Assembly: GCF_014699035.1 (NCBI RefSeq) | Contig: NZ_JACXAA010000012.1 | Span: 186,001-250,000 of the forward strand | Length of the DNA: 64,000 bases | Direction of reading: 5' to 3' | DNA from: Spirosoma validum | GTDB lineage: Bacteria; Bacteroidota; Bacteroidia; Cytophagales; Spirosomataceae | In this document: one piece after another, positions 28,187-36,736 of the stretch | Layout: every line of letters starts with the position of its first letter | Position numbering within the stretch: position 1 is the stretch's first letter | Program-made: the position numbers and the translations under genes | The notes under the pieces: generated by a model | Seen by the model: only the letters and a program-made list of their open reading frames with translations | Told to the model about the DNA's origin: nothing | Databases searched by the model: none

Positions 28187-30549
28187 TTTCCGGAAAAAGT
28201 ATACTGAATACCGAATACGAATGTGCGGGGTGCCGCCGGGTTATAAGTCGTGCGATCCGTGGCGTTATTGCCGCGTGTGGCGTTGCTCGCGAACAGAGCA
28301 TTGGTTACGTTCAGTACGTTGGTAAACAACTCGACACCTCGCCACTGATAACCGGCCCGAACATTGGCGAAGTCATAACCGTCATAACGGACCGTATTGA
28401 TCTGATTCTGGTACCAGCCCGATACGTGTTGCCACTCCACCGACGCCCGGAAATTTTTAAACCAGGCTGGGTAATAGCTGATTTCGGTATTCCAGAGCGC
28501 ACGCGGAGCCGACGGCATGTCTTTTCCATTTACGTTCTGTACAACATCGGAAGCGCGCTGACTGAGTGTAAACTCGATGAACCGATGCACCGCATACGTA
28601 CCACCGAACCGAAAAAACACCTGCTTCGACGGTCGATACGTAACGCCTAGTTCAACACCCCGGTGCAACGTTCGCCCCGCCGATTGGTAATCGAATGAGT
28701 TGTCGGGCAGGCGAATATTGAGTAGTTCGTTGGTTCCGTTCATCTGGTAAATCGCCCCGTCGATGTAAACTTTGTTACGTAGCAGCGAGGCCCAGCCACC
28801 AATTTCCAGGTTGTCGAATTGAGCGGGTTGCAGGTTGTAGTAGAACAAATCCCCGGCAGCGGTTGGCGTGGTCCGTTTCAGGAAAATCGCGGTCAGCGCC
28901 GGTGGCGAAAATCCTTTGGCGAAGTTGGCGTACAATCCCAGACTGGATGGTCCTTTACCACTTCCCAGATCGTACGTAGCGCCGAACTTGGGCGTTACCT
29001 GGCTATAGGCTTTTCCTCCCGAACTATTGTCAAGCGCGTTGGTGTAATCGAAAGCCATCTGGTCGTATCGTAGCCCGGCCGACAGTCGAAGTTTGTGTAT
29101 CGGCTCGAAATCATATTGCAGATACGTTGCTACGTTGTGAATATCAGCCTGGTAGTTGGCCAGTTGCAGATCTGGCCGTTCACGTAGCTGCGTATATTTC
29201 AGAACTGATCGCTTGTCAGGTCGTAGTTCGGCAGCCAACTCCGTCTGGTAGGCGTAATACGTGTTCGGTGAAAGATCGAGCGTAGTGCCAACTATGAGTT
29301 TACTGTTCAGAAAATTCAGGGGTTGGGTGTGCTGAGCAATGACTCCGTAACTTTTAAAATCGTTGCTGTTAATCTGCCCCGTAGCGGTTGACGAACCACT
29401 TGTCCAGCGTATTGAGTAGGTCGGATTTTGCCCGATGCTATTGTCGCGCACAAAAGCGGTGATAAACGACTGCGCCGATGCACCTGACTGTCCATTTCCC
29501 CAGTCATGCTCCAGCGTCAGACGGCTACGTAGTGAGTAGGTTTTTCGATACGTAAAATCGGTTGTGCTGACGTACTGTCGGGCAAAAAAAGCCGTGCTGT
29601 CGACATTGCCGCTGGTCTGTGAGTTGTAATCATTGTACGAGAACGTACCGGTCAGACGGGTGCGCGGTGAAAAGGCGTATTCGAGCCGGGCGAAATAAGA
29701 GGATTTATTGTAATCGGAACTCGCTAACCATGAATTACGCTGCCGCGATAAAAAGCCGCCAAGATAAATCCCAAACTTACCCTGACGGGCACCTGCGCCA
29801 AACTGAAGCCGCTGGTAACCCCATTGATCAGCCTGTATGCCAACACGAGCCGTCGGTACAGCCGTTGGTCGCTGGGTAACGAAGTTCACGGCACCGCCTA
29901 CCGCTTCTGGTCCGTAAATCGACGAGACGGGTCCTTTCACCACTTCAATCGAACTGACCGTAAACTGATTCATTTCGAGCAACGCGTTGTGATTGAACAC
30001 ACCCATCGGCCGAATCGGTACGCCGTCTTCCATGTACAGAAAGTACGAATTAGTGGTCATTGGCTGCCGAATCGCCATCATGTGCTGCTCGTTTCCCAGA
30101 TTTACCATCAGTACCCCCGGCGTTTTATTGATCACCTCGTAAATAGCGGTTGGCTTGGTTTCTTCAATCAGTCTGGGCGACAGTCTGGAGATGGCCATGG
30201 GCGTTTCGGTACGTAGCGCGGCTTCACGGCTACCCGTCACGACCACCGTTTGCAAATCCTCCACGGCTGACTCCAGGGCAATACGTAGCGGTTGGTCCGA
30301 CGCTACGTCGATTTCCTGCCGCCGATAACCTACAGCTGACACCGTGATTTTGGCTATCGTATTGATCAGGGAGAACCGGCCATTGGCGTCCGTGATCGTA
30401 CCGAATTTACCGTCAGCCGTTGCCAGCGTTACACCCGGAAGTGGTTCTTTGGTCTGAGCATCGAAAACAAGCCCTTGTCTGACCGACTGCGCCCATACGC
30501 AGCCCGTAGTGGTAGCCCATAACCAAGCGGTTATGAGAACTTTATACAT
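28183..30549 (-). CDS. TonB-dependent outer-membrane receptor
   Basis: A 788-residue receptor. A signal peptide (MYKVLITAWLWATTTGCVWAQ) precedes a CarboxypepD_reg-like domain (GLVFDAQTKEPLPGVTL), the TonB-box-like region DLQTVVVTGSREA, a plug with INKTPGVLMVNLGN and IEVVKGPVSSIYGPEAVGG, and a beta barrel ending RTFVFGIQYTFSGK. ATG at 30549 is preferred because the signal peptide begins there. Substrate unknown. It is coupled to the BNR-repeat protein downstream and preceded by a small Cys-containing membrane protein, so a metal or metal-complex cargo is possible but unproven. Confidence 0.9.
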   Translation of the reverse strand: MYKVLITAWLWATTTGCVWAQSVRQGLVFDAQTKEPLPGVTLATADGKFGTITDANGRFSLINTIAKITVSAVGYRRQEIDVASDQPLRIALESAVEDLQTVVVTGSREAALRTETPMAISRLSPRLIEETKPTAIYEVINKTPGVLMVNLGNEQHMMAIRQPMTTNSYFLYMEDGVPIRPMGVFNHNALLEMNQFTVSSIEVVKGPVSSIYGPEAVGGAVNFVTQRPTAVPTARVGIQADQWGYQRLQFGAGARQGKFGIYLGGFLSRQRNSWLASSDYNKSSYFARLEYAFSPRTRLTGTFSYNDYNSQTSGNVDSTAFFARQYVSTTDFTYRKTYSLRSRLTLEHDWGNGQSGASAQSFITAFVRDNSIGQNPTYSIRWTSGSSTATGQINSNDFKSYGVIAQHTQPLNFLNSKLIVGTTLDLSPNTYYAYQTELAAELRPDKRSVLKYTQLRERPDLQLANYQADIHNVATYLQYDFEPIHKLRLSAGLRYDQMAFDYTNALDNSSGGKAYSQVTPKFGATYDLGSGKGPSSLGLYANFAKGFSPPALTAIFLKRTTPTAAGDLFYYNLQPAQFDNLEIGGWASLLRNKVYIDGAIYQMNGTNELLNIRLPDNSFDYQSAGRTLHRGVELGVTYRPSKQVFFRFGGTYAVHRFIEFTLSQRASDVVQNVNGKDMPSAPRALWNTEISYYPAWFKNFRASVEWQHVSGWYQNQINTVRYDGYDFANVRAGYQWRGVELFTNVLNVTNALFASNATRGNNATDRTTYNPAAPRTFVFGIQYTFSGK

Positions 30550-30649
30550 GTTCACAGAAGATTTTAGTTTAGATAGAAAAATGGAATAAGCCAATCCAAC
30601 ACCTGTCAACAGGTGCCTGAATTGTTGTTCTTACCAGGAATTAATCGAT

Positions 30650-31027
30650 CTAAACTTGAGGTGGACGTAACAGATCCACTAAGGGAGAAGCGTAAGAAGG
30701 AAATTGATAAGAGGGCACGCCCAACGCAGGCAACTCAACCCATCTCGGATTGAACTCGAATAAGTGTCCAGCCTCCCAGAAGAGTTGCACGACCGGCGTA
30801 TTCTGCACGCGCTCAGTCGTTTCCTTATCCTGTTTGTCCTGCTGTGCTTTCAGTTGTTTGGCCAGGTAGCATTGGCCATCGCAGTGCAGTTGGGGTTTAT
30901 CGCGGTTTTCGCAGAGAACCCGGGCAATGTAATCCTTATTGACATGATAATACGCAATCGTTCCCCACTGGCTGACCGTTGGCAGCAGCGTCGCAAAAAG
31001 CAGGAGAACGATCAGCGCATTTTTCAT
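30650..31027 (-). CDS. Small membrane-anchored Cys-containing protein
   Basis: A 125-residue protein with one N-terminal hydrophobic segment (MKNALIVLLLFATLLPTV). It has a conserved-looking cluster CENRDKPQLHCDGQCYLAKQ (about 36-55) with three cysteines, a charged Lys/Gln/Asp stretch, and a Pro-rich C-terminus. I recall similar unnamed proteins beside TonB receptors in Bacteroidota, but no function is established. The Cys/His cluster could bind a metal. It probably heads the operon with the TonB receptor and BNR-repeat protein. Confidence 0.6.
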   Translation of the reverse strand: MKNALIVLLLFATLLPTVSQWGTIAYYHVNKDYIARVLCENRDKPQLHCDGQCYLAKQLKAQQDKQDKETTERVQNTPVVQLFWEAGHLFEFNPRWVELPALGVPSYQFPSYASPLVDLLRPPQV

Positions 31028-31206
31028 GACGGAGCAAATGTATAGCAAGATTCTTTTGAGTTGTTCATCCGCCGATTAATTTCCTTTCTCTCTCCATGCC
31101 AGACTCGCCCCGAATCCTATTATAAGCCATCAGAAAAAATTTTTTCGATCCTGGGGTACCCGACCGCCTGGTTCGATTGTCTTCTGAGTGATAAAGCCAA
31201 AATCCA

Positions 31207-31458
31207 ATGAATGAGCGCAAATTTCTAGAAACCTTATTTGAACGCTATGTCAATAATATGGCCACCGATCATGAGCTGGAGGTATTTCTGGATTTACTTA
31301 AACAGGGGAAGCTGGATGAGTTGGCGAGGGCTTACATGGATCGCGAAGCCGAGAAAGAAATAAATCCCGATGTGTCAACGATGGGTCAGTTCCGGCCCTG
31401 GATACAATGGCTGAATATAGCTGCCTCCCTGTCCCTGGTTCTGGGGCAGATCGTCTGA
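31207..31458 (+). pseudogene. Truncated FecR-type anti-sigma factor remnant
   Basis: An 83-residue ORF resembling only the cytoplasmic N-terminus of FecR-family anti-sigma factors: FLETLFERYVNNMATDHELEVFLDLLKQG, then a segment leading into a membrane helix (WIQWLNIAASLSLVLGQ), where it stops. The usual periplasmic FecR domain of some 200 residues is missing. The 85 nt to the SusC gene are too short to hold it. It could be a decayed gene or a minimal sigma-binding peptide. Its position directly before SusC is where an intact sigma/FecR pair is often found. Confidence 0.5.
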
Positions 31459-31543
31459 AACCCCATCAGGCCTAGCACTTCTTTTACAAACGAGTACCCG
31501 CGTAGCGTTTGCCGATAAACAACCGACTAACTGATTGAAAGCA

Positions 31544-34500
31544 ATGAGATTACCATTACAAAACAGAATACGGGTCTTAGGCTATTTAGTGGTTTCCGCT
31601 GCGACGGTAACGACTGCCAATGCCCAGAACCGGCTCCCGGAAAAAGGAGATGGTGTTCATTTCGCCAAAAATGAGAAACGTACAGCATCCAGCCAGGATG
31701 TATCCTCCGTAACGACCAACGTACCGACTGCCATACTCATCAAAGGGAAGGTGACGGCGCAGGAAGATCGACTGGCGCTGCCGGGCGTTAACGTCACCAT
31801 AAAAGGAACAACGACTGGCACTTCAACAAACGCTGAAGGCAATTACACCCTGAACGTACCGTCCGGAGAAAGTACGCTGATTTTCTCGTTTCTGGGCTAC
31901 GTCTCGCAGGAAATTCAGGTCGGTACGCAGACGAACATTAACGTAACACTGGTTGCCGACTCCAAACAGCTTAACGAAGTGGTGGTTACGGCGCTGGGCT
32001 TCAAAGAGGAAAAAGACCGGCTGGGTTCTACGTTAGCCACCGTTAAACCCGAAGATATCAAACGCTCCGGCGAAACGGGCGTTATCAACGGACTAGCGGG
32101 TAAAGCAGCGGGCGTCCTGATTTCCCGATCAACGGGCGATCCGGGGGCGGGTTCGTATATCCAGATTCGTGGACAGAACACCATTACGGGTTCCAACCAG
32201 CCACTGATCATTATTGACGGGGTTCCGATGAGCAACAGCACCTCGGGGGATTCACGGGGGGGCGTAGCGCAGCAATCCCGCCTGAACGACATCAACCCGG
32301 AGGATATTGCCAGCATGCAGATTCTGAAAGGGGCTTCGGCCGCTGGTTTATGGGGATCACGCGCGGCTAACGGCGTTATTGTGATCACGACGAAGCGGGG
32401 AAATGCGGACAATAAACTGAATGTCAGCTTTAGCTCAACCGCTTCCTTTGATAAAGTCAACGTATTGCACCCACTACAGGAAGCCTACGGACAGGGATCG
32501 TTAGGGGTTTATAACCCAACCACGCAATATTCCTGGGGCGACAAGATTGCCAATCGTTCGGGAGCCGACGATGCGGTGAACATGAACGGTGCCCGCTTCG
32601 AGTCGTATCAGGGGAAAACATTCTACCCGATCCTTACGAAAAATTCGAAAGAGACATACAACGAAGCGCGTCGGGATGCCATTTTCCGAACCGGTACGTA
32701 TTACGACAACAACATCAGCCTGAGCGGAGGCAACGATAAAGGCAACTTTTACCTAAGCCTGGGCAATCTGAGCCAGCAGGGAATTTTTTCGGGGCTGAGC
32801 GATTACAAGCGGAATTCCGTCCGTTTCAATTCCAGCCGTCAATTCAATGATATTGTCCGGGCGTCGGCCAATGCGAACTACATCCGAACCACATCCAACC
32901 GGATTCAGAAAGGGGATAATACCAGCGCGTTGTATCTGGGAATGCTACGTTCCGCACCCGATTTCGACAGCCGGTACTGGAAAGGAAGTTATTTCTCATC
33001 GCCAACAGCTGCTGCCATTCGGAACCGGCAACGATCGTACCGGAATTATCTGGGCGCTTCGGCTAACCCGAGCTACAATGATCCTCTCTGGACGATCAAT
33101 GAGCTGACCAACTTTTCCGAAGTCGATCGGCTGATCATGAACTCCGAATTAGTGGTTACGCCGAAAGACTGGCTTAGTATCACGGCCCGGGGTGGCATCG
33201 ACATGTTCAGCGATCGTCGGGTAACCAATAACCCCGTATCGTCGGTGGAAAACTCGGGAGCCGGTAACTACGACCAACGAACTATTTCGGAGAAGGAAAT
33301 GAATCTGGACGTGATTGGCCGGGCCAGCAAGGATTTTGGCGAAAACTTCACCAGTACGTTAATTGTCGGTTTCAACGTCAATGACCGTCGGTACAATCTG
33401 TTGGGCGGCACGATGAACAACTTCATTCTGGAAGAAGCCCCACCGAACTTTGCCAACTCCATTGCCGCCAATAACCTTCCGTTCAATACGGAAACGCATC
33501 GCCGAACGGCCCGTTTGTACTCGACGGTAAATCTGGGATTCTATAACCAACTGTATGTCAACGGATCACTAGCCAGTGAATCGGGCTCTACGTTCGGCAG
33601 CGCATCAAAATCGACGTTCTACTACCCATCAGCGGACGTAGCGTGGCAGTTCAGCCAGTTGCCAGTGTTCCGGGGTACCCCGCTGTCATTCGGCAAGTTG
33701 CGGGCTTCATTCGGTATTGTGGGTATCCAGCCCGAACCGTATCGGAACACCACCCCATACATAGCGGCCTCTTTCAGTAGCTGGGCCACGACACTGACGG
33801 GTTCGGGTTACGGGGGTGCTTACGTCGAAAGCGCTACCCAGGGCGATCCAAACCTCCTTCCCGAGCGGAAAACGGAGTGGGAAGTGGGTGCTGATTTTCG
33901 CTTTTTCAAGAACAAGCTGACCGTAGGTTATACGTATTACCAGAACCAGATTCGGGACTTACTGCTTCAGGTTTCATCGGCGGGTTCGACCGGATACAGC
34001 CAGAAATATACGAATGCGGGTATCATGGAGAACAAAGGGATGGAGCTGGAATTCAACCTGAACGTACTCCAGAAAAATGACTTCAACTGGAATGTGTTTG
34101 CCAACTGGAGCAAGAACCGCAACAGGGTAACCAATCTGGGCGGCACCGAAATCATTACGTTTACGGGCGGTGCGCTGAGCACGGTTGCGCACGTAGGTGA
34201 TGCATTGTCGTCTTTCTACGGAGGAACCTACCAACGAAATGACGATGGGTCGATGAACCTGACCCCAACAGGCTTCCCTAAATTAAGCACGACGCTGGGC
34301 ATCGTGGGCGATCCAAACCCCGATTGGCGAGGTGGTTTTGGTACGAACCTCTCTTACAAAAAACTGTCGCTGAACCTCTTGTTTGAAACCTTCCAGGGTG
34401 GTGATTTCTATGAAGGTACACGGGGTGTGCTGGTCAATTTCGGTACGTATGCCGACGTAGGCAACGAAGTAACGCTGGCGCAGGATACGTATAACTATGC

Positions 34501-34885
34501 CGGGACGCTGTTCAAATCGGGAACAACGTTACGGGGTAACATAGCCAATTACGGTGGTGGGCCTGTTTTACTGGACCAATCGTTTTATACCTCACTTGGT
34601 GGGCACTCAGGCCAGTTGGTTGAGCAATTCGTGCGGGATGGCAGCTGGACGCGAATTCGTGAGATCACGCTGGGTTATCAGCTCAACTCTCCGGGTTTCC
34701 GCAAAAAAACGAAGCTGGAATCCGTCAGTTTCGGCGTAACGGCCCGGAATCCAGTACTCTGGACCAAAGTTGTGGGTATCGATCCCGAAACCAACGTATC
34801 AGGTGTTGGCAACGCTCGGGGCGTGGACTATTTCAACAATCCAAGTACCAAATCGCTGGTCTTCAGCCTGAAAATCAATTATTAA
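31544..34885 (+). CDS. SusC/RagA-family TonB-linked outer-membrane transporter
   Basis: A 1113-residue outer-membrane importer of oligomers. A signal peptide (about 1-28, ending TTANAQ) precedes a CarboxypepD_reg-like domain (about 62-140, VNVTIKGTTTGTSTNAEGNYTL), the SusC junction VVVTALGF, and a plug with VLISRSTGDPGAGSYIQIRG, PLIIIDGVPMSN and GLWGSRAANGVIVITTKRG. A large barrel ending YFNNPSTKSLVFSLKINY follows. It works with the SusD-like lipoprotein 96 nt downstream. The following genes encode peptidases and acylases rather than glycoside hydrolases, so a peptide-type cargo is inferred, as for RagAB. ATG at 31544 starts the signal peptide. Confidence 0.94.
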   Translation: MRLPLQNRIRVLGYLVVSAATVTTANAQNRLPEKGDGVHFAKNEKRTASSQDVSSVTTNVPTAILIKGKVTAQEDRLALPGVNVTIKGTTTGTSTNAEGNYTLNVPSGESTLIFSFLGYVSQEIQVGTQTNINVTLVADSKQLNEVVVTALGFKEEKDRLGSTLATVKPEDIKRSGETGVINGLAGKAAGVLISRSTGDPGAGSYIQIRGQNTITGSNQPLIIIDGVPMSNSTSGDSRGGVAQQSRLNDINPEDIASMQILKGASAAGLWGSRAANGVIVITTKRGNADNKLNVSFSSTASFDKVNVLHPLQEAYGQGSLGVYNPTTQYSWGDKIANRSGADDAVNMNGARFESYQGKTFYPILTKNSKETYNEARRDAIFRTGTYYDNNISLSGGNDKGNFYLSLGNLSQQGIFSGLSDYKRNSVRFNSSRQFNDIVRASANANYIRTTSNRIQKGDNTSALYLGMLRSAPDFDSRYWKGSYFSSPTAAAIRNRQRSYRNYLGASANPSYNDPLWTINELTNFSEVDRLIMNSELVVTPKDWLSITARGGIDMFSDRRVTNNPVSSVENSGAGNYDQRTISEKEMNLDVIGRASKDFGENFTSTLIVGFNVNDRRYNLLGGTMNNFILEEAPPNFANSIAANNLPFNTETHRRTARLYSTVNLGFYNQLYVNGSLASESGSTFGSASKSTFYYPSADVAWQFSQLPVFRGTPLSFGKLRASFGIVGIQPEPYRNTTPYIAASFSSWATTLTGSGYGGAYVESATQGDPNLLPERKTEWEVGADFRFFKNKLTVGYTYYQNQIRDLLLQVSSAGSTGYSQKYTNAGIMENKGMELEFNLNVLQKNDFNWNVFANWSKNRNRVTNLGGTEIITFTGGALSTVAHVGDALSSFYGGTYQRNDDGSMNLTPTGFPKLSTTLGIVGDPNPDWRGGFGTNLSYKKLSLNLLFETFQGGDFYEGTRGVLVNFGTYADVGNEVTLAQDTYNYAGTLFKSGTTLRGNIANYGGGPVLLDQSFYTSLGGHSGQLVEQFVRDGSWTRIREITLGYQLNSPGFRKKTKLESVSFGVTARNPVLWTKVVGIDPETNVSGVGNARGVDYFNNPSTKSLVFSLKINY

Positions 34886-34886
34886 C

Positions 34887-34956
34887 GGAGGAGAGGGAGG
34901 AAGGGGAGGAAAGGCTTACTACCTTCTCCATTTCATCCCCTTCTTCCCTCTCCTCC
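34887..34956. repeat. Polypurine/polypyrimidine inverted repeat between susC and susD
   Basis: A 21-nt purine run (34887-34907, GGAGGAGAGGGAGGAAGGGG and one more base) faces its complement ending at 34956 with a single mismatch. It begins one base after the susC stop codon. In mRNA it gives a strong hairpin; as DNA the strand asymmetry could favour triplex structure. Confidence 0.75.
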
Positions 34957-34981
34957 TTCCTCCCAAATTATCAAAGGAACT

Positions 34982-36430
34982 ATGAAACTTCGCTATAAAA
35001 CCATTTTTGCTGCCCTGATTGGCCTGGCTTCGTTCTCATGCGAGTCGATTGTGGCCGACATGAACCAGGATTTAAATAACCCAACGGATGCTTCGGCCGA
35101 GTATGTTTTTGCGGGTACGCAGATTGCCCATATTGCCGCTCAGGAAGGCATGGCTAGCCGATTAACGACCGTCTGGACGGGATACGGCTTCGGTGCCTTC
35201 CAGCAATTCGGTACGTGGGGACAATATCAAATTACAGCCGCCAATTTCGACGACGACTGGAACCTGTTCTATACGGGTGTCAATAAAAATGCCGTACGGA
35301 CGATCGAGAAAGCGAATCAATTGGGCAACCGTGTCATGACCGGAATCACCAAAATCATTCAGGCCCAGAACATTGGCACAGTTACGGAGCTTTGGGGAGA
35401 CGCCCCGTTTACCGAAGCAGCCAACTCCGCTACATATGCTAACCCCCGTTTCGAAACGCAGGCCGAACTGATCCCCAAGCTCATCGCGCAATTGAACGAT
35501 GGGATTGCAGACCTGGAATCGGGTATCGGAACCGTGGGCACCCGCGACATTTTCTTTAGTGGCGATGTCACGAAATGGAAACAGGTTGCCAATACGTTAA
35601 AAGCCCGGCTGTATCTCGATTTAAAGCAATATAACGAGGCTTATACGGCGGCCCAGGCGGGCGTGAGCACGTATGCCAACTCGATGTACGCGACACACGG
35701 CACCACCGCTAGTGTGAACGAAAATCAGACGTATAGCTTTCTGACCAACATCCGGGCAGGCAGTATCACAGCCGAAGGCGCTTACAATGCCGAACTGCTC
35801 AACCCGGCCAAAACCGCTACGTATCGGGGAAACGCCAAAACGAATGAGACCGCCCGGTTCAAATTTTACTACCTCGAAAACGGCGTCAATGCGGTGGGTG
35901 TCATCGAACCGAATACATTGACCACCACAGCCACTCGCGGGTTTTTCGCCCGGGATGCCAGTTTCCCGCTCGTTACGTATCAGGAGAACATACTGACGCT
36001 GGCCGAAATGGCGCTCCGTTCGGGAAAAGGTTTCGATGTGGCTCTCGGGCATTTAAATACGTACCGCAGTTTTCTGAACGGTGGCGGGTATCTGCATTCA
36101 ACCTATAAAGTGGCTGGTACGTACAAATACGACCCCTACGTAGCGGCTGATTTTGCCGCGGGTGGTATCGAGAACAAAGATGGCATTACGGCTAACAATG
36201 CGTTGTTACGGGAAATTCTGGAAGAACGCTACGTGACGTTCTACGGTCAGCATCTGGGCTGGGATGATGAGCGTCGCACCCGCGCCGAAGGCTTAGGTGT
36301 TAAGCTCAAACCTAATAACGGCAGTCAGTTGCCTGGCCGATTCATCTACTCGCAGAATGAAATCAACTCCAATCCAAACAGTCCTCGCTCCGTTCCAAGC
36401 CTGTTCGAAACGATCACTATTTACAAATAG
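34982..36430 (+). CDS. SusD/RagB-like outer-membrane lipoprotein (SusD-like_2 type)
   Basis: A 482-residue lipoprotein with lipobox LASFSCESIV (Cys about 20), after which DMNQDLNNPTDASAEYVFAG is typical of the SusD-like_2 family. TPR-like helices (WGDAPFTEA, TLKARLYLDLKQYNEAYTAA) and a C-terminal WDDERRTRAEGLGVKL and PSLFETITIY are as expected. It caps the SusC barrel from outside and captures cargo. Its close spacing behind susC, with only a palindrome between, indicates one transcript. Confidence 0.92.
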   Translation: MKLRYKTIFAALIGLASFSCESIVADMNQDLNNPTDASAEYVFAGTQIAHIAAQEGMASRLTTVWTGYGFGAFQQFGTWGQYQITAANFDDDWNLFYTGVNKNAVRTIEKANQLGNRVMTGITKIIQAQNIGTVTELWGDAPFTEAANSATYANPRFETQAELIPKLIAQLNDGIADLESGIGTVGTRDIFFSGDVTKWKQVANTLKARLYLDLKQYNEAYTAAQAGVSTYANSMYATHGTTASVNENQTYSFLTNIRAGSITAEGAYNAELLNPAKTATYRGNAKTNETARFKFYYLENGVNAVGVIEPNTLTTTATRGFFARDASFPLVTYQENILTLAEMALRSGKGFDVALGHLNTYRSFLNGGGYLHSTYKVAGTYKYDPYVAADFAAGGIENKDGITANNALLREILEERYVTFYGQHLGWDDERRTRAEGLGVKLKPNNGSQLPGRFIYSQNEINSNPNSPRSVPSLFETITIYK

Positions 36431-36556
36431 CTGAGGGCATATGGGTTGGTGTGACCCCGCTGGGACGGTCGACCGGGGTCACACAGCGATAATCTAAACT
36501 AGTTATGCTTAAACAATTAGGCAGAAGCTTGTGGAAAGGTAGATGTTTTAATATTC

Positions 36557-36673
36557 GTGGTGTCAGGTTTTTCAACCTGACACGCGAGGTTTCTCAAAAC
36601 CGAACGCCGGGCTTTCGAGATTCACGAGGTTTTAAGAAACCTCGCTACGTCGGGTTGAAGAACCCGACGCCAC
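36557..36673. repeat. Palindromic repeat, GTCGGGTT family, copy 2
   Basis: The element runs from GTGGTGTCAGG (36557) to its counterpart ending GACGCCAC (36673). It has the same architecture and inner TTTCTCAAAACCG as the copy at 19093. It fills most of the 306-nt gap between the SusD gene and the first acylase; the rest of the gap shows no gene. Confidence 0.8.
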
Positions 36674-36736
36674 AGAAAGTATTGGTAATGTTAGACGGTC
36701 GGCCGCCACAGAACGGAAAAATAGTACCTCAACTCT

